Source of the DNA: Nemertoderma westbladi
Lineage: Eukaryota; Xenacoelomorpha; Nemertodermatida; Nemertodermatidae
DNA length: 53,794 nucleotides
Assembly (NCBI GenBank): GCA_032718475.1
Contig: JAUCBJ010003604.1
Span: 1 to 53,794, forward strand
Direction: 5' to 3'
The notes beneath the pieces were generated by a model. It searched no databases and was not told the DNA's origin. It saw nothing but the letters and a program-made list of their open reading frames with translations. The position numbers and the translations under genes were made by a program. The stretch's first letter is position 1, and every line of letters begins with the position of its first letter. Of this stretch, positions 11,344 through 22,642 are shown one piece after another.

Positions 11344-13533
11344 ATGTCACTACCAACTGAGGATGACACCCTCAACCTCGATACTTCATCCATCGACAAA
11401 CTCGATAGGAATACGCTAAAAGCTCATCTCACCAACGCTGAGATCACGTTTAGCGATAAAACTTCGACAGTTGCTCTGAAACAGAAACTGCGGAAATTCC
11501 TAGTGGAGGGCGACATAGAAGAAGAGGTGGTAGAATCAGTTGCAGGAGCAGCACACGGAATAGATGTAGCAGCTCTGCTCCACCAGCAACAGCAGCTGAT
11601 TAACGACCAACATGAACAGCAATTACGGATGTTCACTCAACTGCAAGGGTTGCAAATACAACAGGAGGAACAACACGCCCGGTTTATGGAAACTCTCAGT
11701 GCTGGCGACACTTCTCGCGAATGCGACCGGAACATCGATACCGTCGCTACACGCGTCAACGAACGTGAAACAACTAAACTCACGGTACGCGCACCAAACC
11801 TATTGGAGGACGACGTCGACTTCAAGGAGTTTAAAAGGTGGGAGGCCACTTGGCGAAATTATTCCCGGGTCACGAAACTCGATAATAAAATCAGAGAGGA
11901 TCAACTAGCAACCTTCTTCTCATACTGCAGTCCGGATTTTTTGAACCGATTGCAGTACGCCATTAGTATCCCGCAGGATACCACATCGTCAATGGAGGAA
12001 ATCCTTACGATCATACGAAATCACCTGCGAGCCCAACAAAATATAACAGTGGACCGTTATAAACTCGTCCATAAACGTCAGGATGATAAAGAATCCTTTG
12101 ACGACTTCTATATTAGTTTGTGCGAGATGGCGGATGACGCGATTCTCGAGAGCATGGCAAAGGATGATTGGTTATCAACTCTCATAATTTGTGGTATAGA
12201 AGATGACGAAACTCGGTTGGAGTTGCTCGCAAAGAAACCTACGCTAACACGCGAAGAAATCGTAGATTTTTGCCGCAATAAAGAACTGGCTATGAAAGAC
12301 GACCAACGACTAAAGCAAAACGTCGGCGCGGTTTATCCAAAATCCCGCCCCCATAGTCGCGGTCGCCCTCGCCAGAAAAAATCTGCTGATCCTAAGGAGA
12401 AACAACCTCGCCGCAACTCCCAACTTCCTCCCAATGTTTGCTACAAATGTGGCGGTACCTGGCCCCACAACAGCAGCAAACCGTGTGCCGCCAAGGGTAA
12501 AACGTGCTCCAACTGCAATCGTAATGGCCACCTAGCCGACGTGTGTCGTAATCCAAAAGAGAAACAGACGCCGAAACGAACTGGAGCAATAATCCTGGCT
12601 GCATTCAAGGAGGCGGCCTACACATCGAGGCCCCTTATATCCATAGACTTCCATGATACTCAGGGCGAATACATAGCGACTAAAGCCTGCATAGCAGATA
12701 CAGGGGCTCAGGTTACAGTTGCCGGAATACAACTGTTAAAACGGTTCGGTATAATGAGGGATAAACTCCAACCAACGGAAGTAAACCTCCAGAGTGCAGA
12801 TGGTTCATCCATACATTGTCTCGGGTCCATAGACTTTATTCTTTGTGCGAAACCATCCTCTGACTCTCATACCGAAACCATATACATTTGTGATAAAATG
12901 AAGAGAGATGTCTTCCTCTCCCTAGCAGCTTGTAAGGGACTACACATCATACATGACCTGTTCCCCGCCCCCCTCCCAAATCAATACAGAGTTGGTGCTG
13001 TGAAGGAAGTCCTACCGACGACGGATATAAAACTCGCAGAGAAAACGGAAAAAAAACTCATAGAAGAATTTTCCGACGTTTTCGCTATCCCTTCAGAGTT
13101 GAGGACGATGAACGGCCCACCGATGAAAATCGAACTGAGGGAGGACGCAACCCCGTTTTGCATCTACGCTGCTCGGAACATTCCGCTCGCCTACAGAGAA
13201 AAGGCACGCCTTGAAATCGAGGATATGCTTACAAAAGGAATAATCGAACGTGTCGGGGATCGAGCTGTTCCTTGGTGTCATCCGATTGTCGTATGCCCGA
13301 AACCCGGCAACCCAGAGGAAATTCGGATGACCGTCGACTTGACGAAACTCAATAACCAAGTGAAACGGACAATTCATAACGCGCGTACGCCATCCGATAT
13401 TATGATGGACCGCACACCAAACGCTCGCTGGTTCACCAAACTCGACGCCAAATCGGGTTATTGGCAGGTGGAGCTGGCGGAGGAGTCGCGCGACCTTACC
13501 ACATTCCTAACGCCTTGGGGGTGCTACCGATAA
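11344..13533 (+). CDS. Gypsy retrotransposon Gag-protease-RT (ends at internal stop)
   Basis: A 729-codon frame. An N-terminal Gln-rich coil (about 70-115) is followed by a Gag region, then two zinc knuckles (about 364-400; the second, CSNCNRNGHLADVC, is canonical CCHC). The aspartic protease has an intact DTGA near residue 447. The start of a Gypsy RT runs from about 590, including motif A in WFTKLDAKSGYWQVEL. The frame ends in a TAA (13531-13533) inside the RT, with recognisable RT continuing in the same frame immediately after it, so this is a nonsense mutation rather than a true terminus. The start is the first ATG of a frame that reads sensibly at once. Confidence 0.87.
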   Translation: MSLPTEDDTLNLDTSSIDKLDRNTLKAHLTNAEITFSDKTSTVALKQKLRKFLVEGDIEEEVVESVAGAAHGIDVAALLHQQQQLINDQHEQQLRMFTQLQGLQIQQEEQHARFMETLSAGDTSRECDRNIDTVATRVNERETTKLTVRAPNLLEDDVDFKEFKRWEATWRNYSRVTKLDNKIREDQLATFFSYCSPDFLNRLQYAISIPQDTTSSMEEILTIIRNHLRAQQNITVDRYKLVHKRQDDKESFDDFYISLCEMADDAILESMAKDDWLSTLIICGIEDDETRLELLAKKPTLTREEIVDFCRNKELAMKDDQRLKQNVGAVYPKSRPHSRGRPRQKKSADPKEKQPRRNSQLPPNVCYKCGGTWPHNSSKPCAAKGKTCSNCNRNGHLADVCRNPKEKQTPKRTGAIILAAFKEAAYTSRPLISIDFHDTQGEYIATKACIADTGAQVTVAGIQLLKRFGIMRDKLQPTEVNLQSADGSSIHCLGSIDFILCAKPSSDSHTETIYICDKMKRDVFLSLAACKGLHIIHDLFPAPLPNQYRVGAVKEVLPTTDIKLAEKTEKKLIEEFSDVFAIPSELRTMNGPPMKIELREDATPFCIYAARNIPLAYREKARLEIEDMLTKGIIERVGDRAVPWCHPIVVCPKPGNPEEIRMTVDLTKLNNQVKRTIHNARTPSDIMMDRTPNARWFTKLDAKSGYWQVELAEESRDLTTFLTPWGCYR

Positions 13534-13915
13534 GCCAGGGCCCCTATGGGATTCATTTCCACTGGAGACTCGTATAACTGCCGTGGCGACCTAGCTCTGG
13601 ACGGTATACCTAACGTTAAGAAACTCGTGGATGATATACTCATAGAGGATGAATCCCTAGAAGAACACATCGATCGCGTCCGCACTATATTGGAGCGTTG
13701 TCGCACCCACGGAATAACTCTGAACCGCAAAAAGTTTCAGTTCGCCAAACAACGTATCCAATTCGCTGGTTTTATACTTTCCAGCGCCGGAGTATAGGCC
13801 GATCCGGAGAAAATCCGCGCAATCGTTGACTTTCCTACTCCCACGAATATTGAATATAACAGAGTTGAGAAGCTTCATGGGTCTCAATGAAGCTACTCGC
13901 AGCGCCATGGTATGT
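13534..13915 (+). pseudogene. Continuation of the Gypsy RT, broken by stop and frameshift
   Basis: In frame with the preceding ORF. APMGFISTGD and NVKKLVDDILIEDE (the DD of motif C) are the expected next RT blocks, followed by the thumb-region GFILSSAG. A second stop (TAG, 13795-13797) and then a frameshift near 13860 break the frame; similarity fades near 13915. RNase H is absent. Confidence 0.85.
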
Positions 13916-14122
13916 CTGCACTATCGGAATATCCCCAATAATATGAATATCAATAGTATATAAGGCAGACACGTATAATATAAAAGTGTAGTACAGCAGT
14001 ACAGTGTAATATCAGTACAGCATAGCAATAGGGAAAACCCTCCACCTATCTAGTGGTACCGGTATCTTAGGTACATAGTCCTATAAGGGGCGAGCCATGT
14101 ATATTGTACATATCAGTACATA

Positions 14123-16441
14123 TCACCGACACTACCAATAATACCGGCACTACCTGACACTACCGCCGACACTACCACTGACACTGCCAACACTACCAGC
14201 ACTACCGACACTACCGCCGACACTACTGGCACTACCGACACTACTGCTGACACTACCGACACTACCAACACTACCGCCGACACTACCAACACTACTGGCA
14301 CTACCAACACTACCGCCGACGCTACCGGCACTACCCACTCTACCGGCGACACTACCGACACTACCGCCGACACTATCGACACTACTGCCAGCACTACCGC
14401 TGACACTACCGACACTACCAACACTACCAACACTACCGCCGATACTACCGGCACTGCAGGCACTACCAACACTACCGCCGACACTACCAACACAACCGCC
14501 GACACTACCGACACTACCGGCACTACCAACACTACTGACACTACCGACACTACCGGCACTACCGACACTACCAGCACTACTGACACTACCAACACTACCG
14601 GCACTACCGGCACTACCAACACTACCGACACTACCGGCACTCCCGACACTACTGACACTACCACCGACACTACCAGCACTACAGACTCTACCGGCACTAC
14701 CGCCGGGACTACTGGCACTACCAACACTACCAGCACTACCGACACTCCCGACACTACCATCACTACCAGTACTACCGATACTACCGCTGACACTACCGAC
14801 ACTACCTGCACTACCGGCACTACCGACACTAACGACGCTACCGGCACTACAGGCACTACCAACACTACCGCCGACACTACCGGCCGGCACTACCGGCACT
14901 ACCAACACTACCGACACTACCAGCACTACTGACACTACCTCCGACACTACCGGCACTCCGACACTACTGCCAACACTACTGCCGACACTACCGACACTAC
15001 TGGCACTACCAACACTACCGCCGACACTACTAACACAACCGGCACTACCAACACTACCGCCGACACTACCGGCACTACCGACACTACCGACACTACTGGC
15101 ACTACCGACACTATTGACACTACCGGCACTACCAACACTACCACTGACACTATCGGCACTACCAACACTACCACCGACACTACCGTCGACACTACCGGCA
15201 CTACTAACACTACAGGCACTACCAACACTACCGCCAACACTACCGGCTGGCACTACCGACACCACCGCCGACACTACCAACACTACCGGCACTACCTCCG
15301 ACACTACCGACACTACTGCCAACACTACCGACACTACCGGCACTACCAACACTACCGCTGACACTACCGACACTACTGCTGACACTACCAACACTACTGG
15401 CACTACCAACACTACTGGCACTACCAACACTACCGGCACAACCGGCACTACCAACACTACCACCGACACTACCAACATATCCGCCGACACTACCATGGCA
15501 CTACCGACACTACCAACACTACCACCGACACTACCAGCACTACCAACACAACCACCGACACAACCGACACTACCGACACTACCGCCGACACTACCGGCAC
15601 TACCAGCACTACTGCTGACACTACCACCAACACTACCGGCACTAGCGACACAACTGACACTACCAGCATTACTGACACTACCAGCACTACCGACACTACC
15701 GTCACTACTGACACTACCGACACTACTGGCACTACCGGCACTAGCGATACTACCGACACTACCGGCACAACTGGCACTACCGACACTACCGACATTTCCG
15801 ACACTACCGGCACTACCGGCACTACCGACACTACCAGCACTACCGACACTACTGACACTACTGGCACTACGAGCACTACCAGCACTACTGCCAACACTAC
15901 CGGCATTACCACCGGCACTACCACCCCTAACGGCCCTACCGTCACTACCGACACTACCGAAACTACCGGCACTACCGTCACTACTGCCGACACTACTGGC
16001 ACTATCGACACTAATGGTACTACTGACAGTACCGACACTACCAATGACACTACATTCACTACCGACACTACAGCCGACACTACCAGCACTACCAACACTA
16101 CCGCTGACACTACCGGCACTACCGACACTACCGCCGACACTACGGGCACTACCATAACTACCAACACTACCGCCGACACTACCGGCACTACCACCGATAC
16201 TACCGACACTACTACTGACACTACTAACACTACCAGCACTGCCAACACTACTGCCGACACTACTGGCACTACCGACACTACTGGCACTACCGACACTACC
16301 ATCACTACCGGCACTACCGACACTACTGACACTACCAGCACTGCCAACACTACCGCCGACACTACTGGCACTACCGACACTACTGGCACTACTGGCACTA
16401 CCGGCACTACCGACACTACTGGCACTACTGGCACTACCGAC
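14123..16441. repeat. 2.3 kb degenerate 9/12-bp tandem array (CACTACCGA type)
   Basis: Built from 9-bp units (GACACTACC, GGCACTACC, AACACTACC) mixed with 12-bp units (GCCGACACTACC). All are multiples of three, so long open frames appear by chance on both strands: Thr-rich or Leu-Pro-rich on plus, Val-rich on minus. Only rare indels shift the frame (one near 15490). It sits between the RT and integrase remnants of a plus-strand Gypsy element, where RNase H would normally be. I do not regard the encoded low-complexity peptides as proteins. Confidence 0.9.
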
Positions 16442-17210
16442 ATGTACCTCGCAGAATCTATCCTACAGGACCTCACTACCGTCACTCACACTGACACTGC
16501 CTACGCCTATATTTCTCTTCACGCTGCGGCCCTCGCTGGTTTTTCCGCCAGTACCCACAGTGACCCAGCCGTCGGTGCTTACTGGTCCCTGCCAGACTCA
16601 CTCTCGCCAGACGCCAACCTCATCCTCTACGGGGAGTGGCTCGTCATTCCCATAGCGGCCTGTGCTAAAACCCTGGACTGCCTCCATATCCCTCACCAGG
16701 GTGTTGATGAGTCCCTCCGTCAGGCCCGGCAGTGCGTCTACTGGCTGGGACTGACCAACAACTTACGAACTTCCGTCGCCAACTGTACTTTGTGTCTACA
16801 TCACCGCGCCTTGCTACCAAAGGAGCCCTTCCTCGAAGAACCTCTGCCGACCCGCACATTCGTGGACATTTTAGCATCTTCCAGTTGGACGGATGCCACT
16901 ATCCCACCCTTGTTGATGGCCAGTACAGCTGGTGGCCAGACCTAAACACATTTTCGGGTCATCCATCCACCCTACCAACCATCGCTACCCTGTGATAATG
17001 GTTTACCCACTACAGGATTCCAACCCGTCTACGGACAGACAGCAGTACCCCCCTTACCGCCGCCACTACTATCACCTTCTCAGAGAGTGGGGCGTTATCC
17101 CAGTCATCCAGTTACTCCATGGAATATTCACAGGGTAATGGACACGCGGAAGCGGCTGCGAAGGAGTTCAAAGGCCTTCTAGACAAAACTGGAGGCCACT
17201 ACCTCTGTAT
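16442..17210 (+). pseudogene. Gypsy integrase remnant, frameshifted
   Basis: The first 140 codons contain an H2C2 zinc-binding domain (CLHIPHQGVDESLRQARQ, then CTLCLHH). A frameshift near 16860 moves the core into the next frame (HFSIFQLDGCHYPTLVD). Further on, a DNG (about 17000) and, in another frame, SQGNGHAEAAAKEFKGLL (about 17130-17185) match the last two catalytic regions of the integrase core, including its Glu. The frame before the first ATG is an open Thr-rich reading of the tandem array. Orientation and order fit the upstream gag-protease-RT, so both may be halves of one element. Confidence 0.8.
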
Positions 17211-17845
17211 TACTAATGTAAATTTAGTACCAACCCCCAACCATAGTGGGGGTTTGGGGGGGGGGGGGTGCTTTTTTGGCTGAGTGAGCTCTCGGGGTAA
17301 ATACCACACCCTGGTGTGCCATATTCCACAGGGAGGGTGTCGCAGGGAGTCAGATATGAGGCCCATCAGGCCATCACCCATATCTACTCTTATTATAGGA
17401 AGGGATCTAGGGGATATCTACTCTGACACACAGGACCCACCATTACCACAGTTCATCTGTTGGGCCATGCCCTGTACCCCTGCTGTCAGGCTGCCAGGTG
17501 CAGGTCGCAGTGAAGTGCACTCAGAGTGGACATGAGAACACTCTACTCCAGCCTCTGACCAGTCATTGGTACTGTAGATCACCATCTGGCTGGCCAGGCC
17601 ATATAGGCCTAACCCTGCAGCTGAGGCGAAATATATGGGTCCTTAATCCAGGACCAAGGGCGTTCCTATCCTAGAACGAAGGGGTTCCTAGTTACAGGAC
17701 CAGATTTGCCCTTAGTATTATTATTATTAACTTGTTGCGCTAGTATCGCACCTACTTCACGCTGGATCCTCTAGTCGCCGCGGCCACTCTCTGAAGTTAT
17801 TTAAACCTCGGGCGCGTCTTGCGCTATGCCGCTATGTAACGACAC
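17211..17845. other. Decayed Gypsy 3' region with G run
   Basis: A G run at about 17247-17260. At about 17450-17660 a weak trace of an integrase C-terminal region may remain, but it is too decayed to assert. No other gene is seen. Confidence 0.35.
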
Positions 17846-17983
17846 CTTTATCTTTCGAGTAGTCGATGACTGTAAACGTTTAACCGAATCTGTAGTTTCA
17901 TCACCGACACTGAACACATTTAAATCAAGGCTCAATGAATACTATAAAAATCTGCCATTCGTCCTGGTGCTAGCACTAAGGTA
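17846..17983 (+). pseudogene. LINE RT C-terminal tail
   Basis: A short frame ending in TAG reads FRVVDDCKRLTESVVSSPTL then NTFKSRLNEYYKNLP. This is the typical last segment of LINE reverse transcriptases, where a hydrophobic W/C-NSLP-like motif is followed by a SFKxxLDxx motif. Everything upstream is missing, as expected of a 5'-truncated LINE copy. Confidence 0.65.
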
Positions 17984-18470
17984 GCAGCAATAAATCCCCA
18001 ATAACTCCATATTAATTTTAATTTATAGCGCCTCATTCGTATTTTTTATGTATTTAACAATTACTTAATTTTATGGAAACATTTTTTAAACTAGTTTACA
18101 TTTGTTTTTTTTTTCTTAATCTGCTAAGGTTGTAATCTATATATCATATAATTACAAAATAATATTGTCATTGCTGTCTTAAATATGATTAATTGCTGTC
18201 AATCTGTTAATGCAAATATGTTCTTTGCTATTTTAGATTACTTATTTGGCTAAATTTAAGTTCAAAGTTATATTTTAATGATAAAATTCATTACGTGGTG
18301 ATATTTTGACTTATTATCATTTAATCATAATCCAATTTTTATTTTTTTTGTTTTCATCTTATTTTTTATACATATAAATAAATTTACTTAATTCTGCGCG
18401 TGCATTATAATTAGTTTATAGACTGCTTTATCAGACCAACGGGTGCTAAAACGACACATTCGTATTTATA
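17984..18470. other. AT-rich spacer
   Basis: No coding or structural feature recognised; T-rich runs only. It may include LINE 3' untranslated sequence. Confidence 0.5.
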
Positions 18471-19886
18471 ATGGGTCAAAACAGAAAAGTGGTCACAACA
18501 AGATTTCTGATGCCCTGGGCAAAACATCTTGAAGGGAAAAAGGTGGTCATTGGTGATAACCTTAGTTCACACATTAGTGAAGGGGTAATAGATCAATGTT
18601 CTCGCAATAACATTTCGTTTGTCTTCCTTCCAGCCAATAGCACTCATCTAACCCAGCCTCTGGATGTGGCTTTCTTCAGACCTCTTAAAGGCCATTGGCG
18701 AACATTGCTAGACAGCTACAAGACTAAAAACCCCAGCAGTATTTCACTTGAGAAACAATCCTTCCCACGTCTCCTAAATCAACTAATAATCAAGCTCAAT
18801 GAGAATGGGGCAGCATCCACAAACATTAAAGCTGGATTTCGAGCAGCTGGTATAGCACCATTTGATCCTACTAATGTATTGAAGAAGATTCCACATGTAA
18901 CGAGTTCTGCTTCCCATTCCACACCCACCTCTGCAGAATCTTTGGTGTCTTTGGTTCTTTCCAATGAGGTACTTCCTTCAACAGATGACTTCTCAGCAAC
19001 AATTCAACATGGTCAGCCTGTGCCCACTGCAGTGTCCCAGGAATTACCAAGTCCTTCAACTGTAGGTACTTCTGCTTCCTGCAATGTTGTCTCTGCAATA
19101 ATACCCAATGAACAGCCCATTGCCATCGCACAGGAATTACCAGGTACTTCAATTGCAAGTACTTCTTCTTTCTCAGGTGTTGTCTCTGCAACAATTCCCA
19201 ATGGGCAGACCGCTGCAGCAGTGCAGGAATCTCCAAGTACTTCAGCGAGAAAGTTAATCTCTAGTTCTCTTCTTGATTATTTGAAACTGTCACGTGAAAA
19301 GAATGTTAGTAAAATTACCAGGCGACGTAAATTGAATGTTCCTGCTGGAAAATCAGTATCCGCAGAGGAGTATGATAAAATGAAAAAACGAGAGGAGGAA
19401 AATATTCGTGGTCGAGGTCGCTGTGCCATTCGAGGCCGCGGTGCCACTCGTGGATGAGTTGCCATTCCAAGCCATGGCACCAACCCAGGTCGTGGGACCA
19501 ATCCAAGGGGTGGCAACATTCGAGGTCGTAACAGTTTACATACCCGTGGAGTGGGCTGTGGTCACTCTATGGGAGTAAGAAGAAGGATCATTCGTAACGG
19601 AAATTATCATCAAGATAGCGAGTCTGAGAGTGAGGGAGAGAGCGACAGTTTGGATTCTTTCTCTGACACAGACACTGACATGACTGATAACACAATTGCT
19701 GCGATTTTGGATTCAGACAACATCAGTATCGACAATTTCGAGTATGATGATTATAGTGACACTATGACGGAGGAAAATGATGTATGTGACGATGCGACTC
19801 CAAGTAGATCGATTGCCAACTGGAATATGGATATGGAACTACCTGAACTAGGCCAATTAGAGGCACTTAATAATGATTATCATTAA
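18471..19886 (+). pseudogene. Pogo/Tigger-like DDE transposase, 5'-truncated, one nonsense codon
   Basis: The frame opens inside the DDE_1 domain: KKVVIGDNLSSHIS holds the second catalytic Asp, and NSTHLTQPLDVAFFRPLK is the family's hallmark. The N-terminal HTH/CENP-B DNA-binding domains and the first Asp are missing. After residue 150 comes a Ser/Thr/Pro-rich linker with repeated AxIPNxQ...ELPS blocks, then a basic stretch and an Arg-Gly-rich tail (RGRGRCAIRGRGATRG). A TGA at 19455-19457 interrupts the frame, but the same frame continues with more RG-rich sequence and an acidic tail (SESESEGESDS, MTEENDVCDD) to a TAA at 19886. The TGA most likely comes from CGA by CpG decay, because Arg fits the RG pattern. 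It was probably a DNA-transposon gene, now dead. Confidence 0.8.
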
Positions 19887-20981
19887 CTATTGTTTTGTTA
19901 GGTATATTTGTCTATTTGTAGAACATAAATTTACAATTACTGTCTAATTTGAGAAATTGCCAGTCTTGTTAGAGATAAATTTATTCTTTTGCAATATTTT
20001 AGATTAGAAATTTACCATTCTAATTTTCTACAAGTCTACAAACTTCTACAATTTTTCAGAATAGAAATTGCCAATCTAGTTAGATAAACTTGTATTCTTA
20101 TACTGTATGATGTAATTTTATAGAATATAACCAAAGTTTTAGGTTCAGAATAGAAATATACTAGACCAATTAAAGAAACTCAACTTGTTATTGCCTCATT
20201 ATTCAATTAGATTTATGTAATTTTTTCGCTTATAAATTCTTATAGCATTTCTATAGGAATGTAGGAAATTTGATAAGGGGTGGTGCTAATTTTTTAAAAT
20301 GCATTTTATGGGCAAAGTAGCCCCTCAATGGGGCTAAATTAGCTCTTTTATCTGCTTTTCATTGCCAAATTATAGCAAAAAGTACTTGAAACAGTGTAAA
20401 TTCATTTAGTGGGCAAAGTTAGCCATACCTGGGGCTACTTTGCCCACAGCATAAATTTTTAAAAAACTATAAAAACGTTATTATATGCCCTTGGACTGAA
20501 TGTTTTCACAAAATAAAATTACTAGTGCACCATAATTCACAATATTTCGTGCTGGTAATAGTGGTTGACATGTTTTTACACAATGTAACATCCATATGCT
20601 TTCGTAAAAATGGGCAAAGTAACCCCATTTTACGGTATTTAATAAAAATCACTAAAACATCACAAAATAACATTTTTTTTAATGTTCTAGAACCAAAAAT
20701 ATTTGTTCTAGAACATTACTTTTTACAAAAATGAATAGACAATATATTCTAGAAAATTTTTAAAAAAGTAACATGAACTAGCTTGTATAAAAAATTTGAG
20801 GGGGGGGGGGGGGGGGGGTGTGTGCACAAAACACACTAGTACCAAACTATTAAATGGTTGAGTTGTCATCAGTCTGTCACAGTGAGTTGCCAGTAGCTGG
20901 TTAGTGTGGTGATGATTGATGATGTTCTCCCTTATTTTAATGTTTAAATTTAATAAAATGTGAAATGTAAAATAATAATTT
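19887..20981. other. AT-rich 3' region of the DDE element
   Basis: No gene. Contains three related motifs (GGGCAAAGTAGCCCC at about 20312, its inverse GGGGCTACTTTGCCCA at about 20434, GGGCAAAGTAACCCC at about 20611), and a G run at about 20801-20818. Confidence 0.55.
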
Positions 20982-21113
20982 CTGAATTTAGCGGGATTTC
21001 CGACATTCTGACATTATTGCCATCTAGGCCCGAAGCGTCGAAGTTCCGTTATGTTATGCCGTTACAGCGATAATGGCAATAAATAATGTCCGAAATTCCG
21101 CTAAATTTCTTAG
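20982..21113. repeat. Imperfect inverted repeat, about 43-bp arms
   Basis: The left arm (20982-21024) and right arm (21069-21113) are complementary over most of their length: AATTTAGCGG..TTTC..GACATT, then ATTATTGCCAT. The loop is about 44 bases. It could be a small MITE or a fold-back remnant. Confidence 0.65.
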
Positions 21114-21179
21114 ATTATGACTTGGGGTTAGGGTTACATCCTACATGATCTACAACGTCTATACAACGTCTATAACAAA

Positions 21180-21455
21180 ATGGCACCCACATACTTACAG
21201 AATTTAATTAACTTTGAGCATACGACCAACAGACTACGTAACGGCTTTGCACACGCTATTGTCCCACACAAAAGAACTGCAGCTGGAACTGGAACACTAT
21301 CATTCTCATACCGGGGACCATACCTTTGGAACCAATTACCGAGCGACATAAAAGCATCCACCGACACTGAAACATTCAAACACAAAGTAAAAGAACACCT
21401 AATGAAACACGTTATATCAAACGAATCGTCAATTTTTTACGCTAACACGTCATAA
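21180..21455 (+). pseudogene. LINE RT C-terminal fragment
   Basis: 91 codons starting MAPTYLQNLINF and containing FSYRGPYLWNQLPSDIKAS and ETFKHKVKEHLMKH. This is the conserved end of CR1/Jockey-type RTs (APxYL, WNxLPxxIK, FKxxLKxxL). The catalytic core is absent, consistent with 5' truncation. Confidence 0.8.
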
Positions 21456-22642
21456 ACACTGCACTACACACACAACTTCGACAACACCGAACCGACAGGA
21501 CCCCCATGAAAACGAGACGCAGTCTCTTGGGGCTATCCTGAACAATAAACTAACTCCCAGTATAAAGGACACTAAGAGAAACAACCGCACCTGAAACCTA
21601 CCGGACCGAACCGCAACTCAGACAAATACAAACGCACTATACACTAATAATACACACACCACACACCATACAGTACCTACACAACACTGTCACCGCGATT
21701 TGACTCTAATAGCCAATATATACATTTACTTAGCGGTGAGAAACAATCAAAATTCGAGTTCGATGGAGAAGTAAAAATTTTTTTTTGACATTATCAGTAA
21801 AATTATATTAAATTATTTAGTTAACATTATGACAGTAAAAACGATTTTATTAATAAATAAGGTAAAAATGATCAAATTAAATAATAATGAGTCAATGCAT
21901 TTCGGATTACCTCTTCAGGACTATTATTAAATATTTGAGTTTGTAGAAATATTTAATTAAAGGTTGGGCCCTTGCAATATTTGGTCGTAGGGGCCGTTGT
22001 TGTAAGTAATGCCCCATGTCATTAGTCGATGCGGGATGCGGTTGATAACAATGGAGCTGTAGTGGTGGGCGGGGCGGTGGGGGGTATTCCCTTCTTTTGT
22101 TGTTGTTGTTGTATTATATCGGCAGTGGAGAGAGGCGAGTTTAATGTTGTGCGCAATAACCTCTGAAGGTGTGTCTCGTATGACTCCCTTACTTATATAT
22201 GCAAATATTATGCTATGCACTGTTGTTTTTAGACTTTTTACCCTCAGTGGATTGACCCTATGACAGTTATGTCTTTTATTTCAATTACCCGTATATTTTA
22301 CTGTATATTTTATTGTTAATAAATAATTCCAATTCCATTCCATGACAGTTTTAATTATACTGAGTTAGGGTTGATGCCGCCAAGCGCCACTACTGTACCG
22401 GTAACTAGCGAGTTTCATACATTAATAATCCCTGACTGGAGGGCCCTGAGCCTGAATGCTGAATCAAATTATTACCTACATTTCATCATTTGTCTGTTTG
22501 TATTATATTAATTAATAATATATGGAGTATTAATCAGTTAATCTGTTAATTATATCATATATTACAGTCTGTGCAGCTGTGAATATTAATTAATGCATTG
22601 TGTACCGTAGCGGTATCAGGGTATTAAAGTTGGTATTGGTAC
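21456..22642. other. Intergenic region upstream of the CEP170-like gene
   Basis: AT-rich; no gene recognised. It should include the promoter and 5' untranslated region of the gene at 22643, but no convincing TATA box or splice signal could be picked out by eye. Confidence 0.5.

Noticed and set aside
13916-14122. LTR-like segment starting TGTCTGC with a TATATAAGG box
   Set aside because: No matching second copy or CA end was found in the window.
14113-16485. Long Val-rich (minus) and Thr- or Leu/Pro-rich (plus) open frames
   Set aside because: Every frame is open because the array unit is a multiple of three without stop codons; no non-repeat domain is attached except the integrase, which belongs to a Gypsy remnant.
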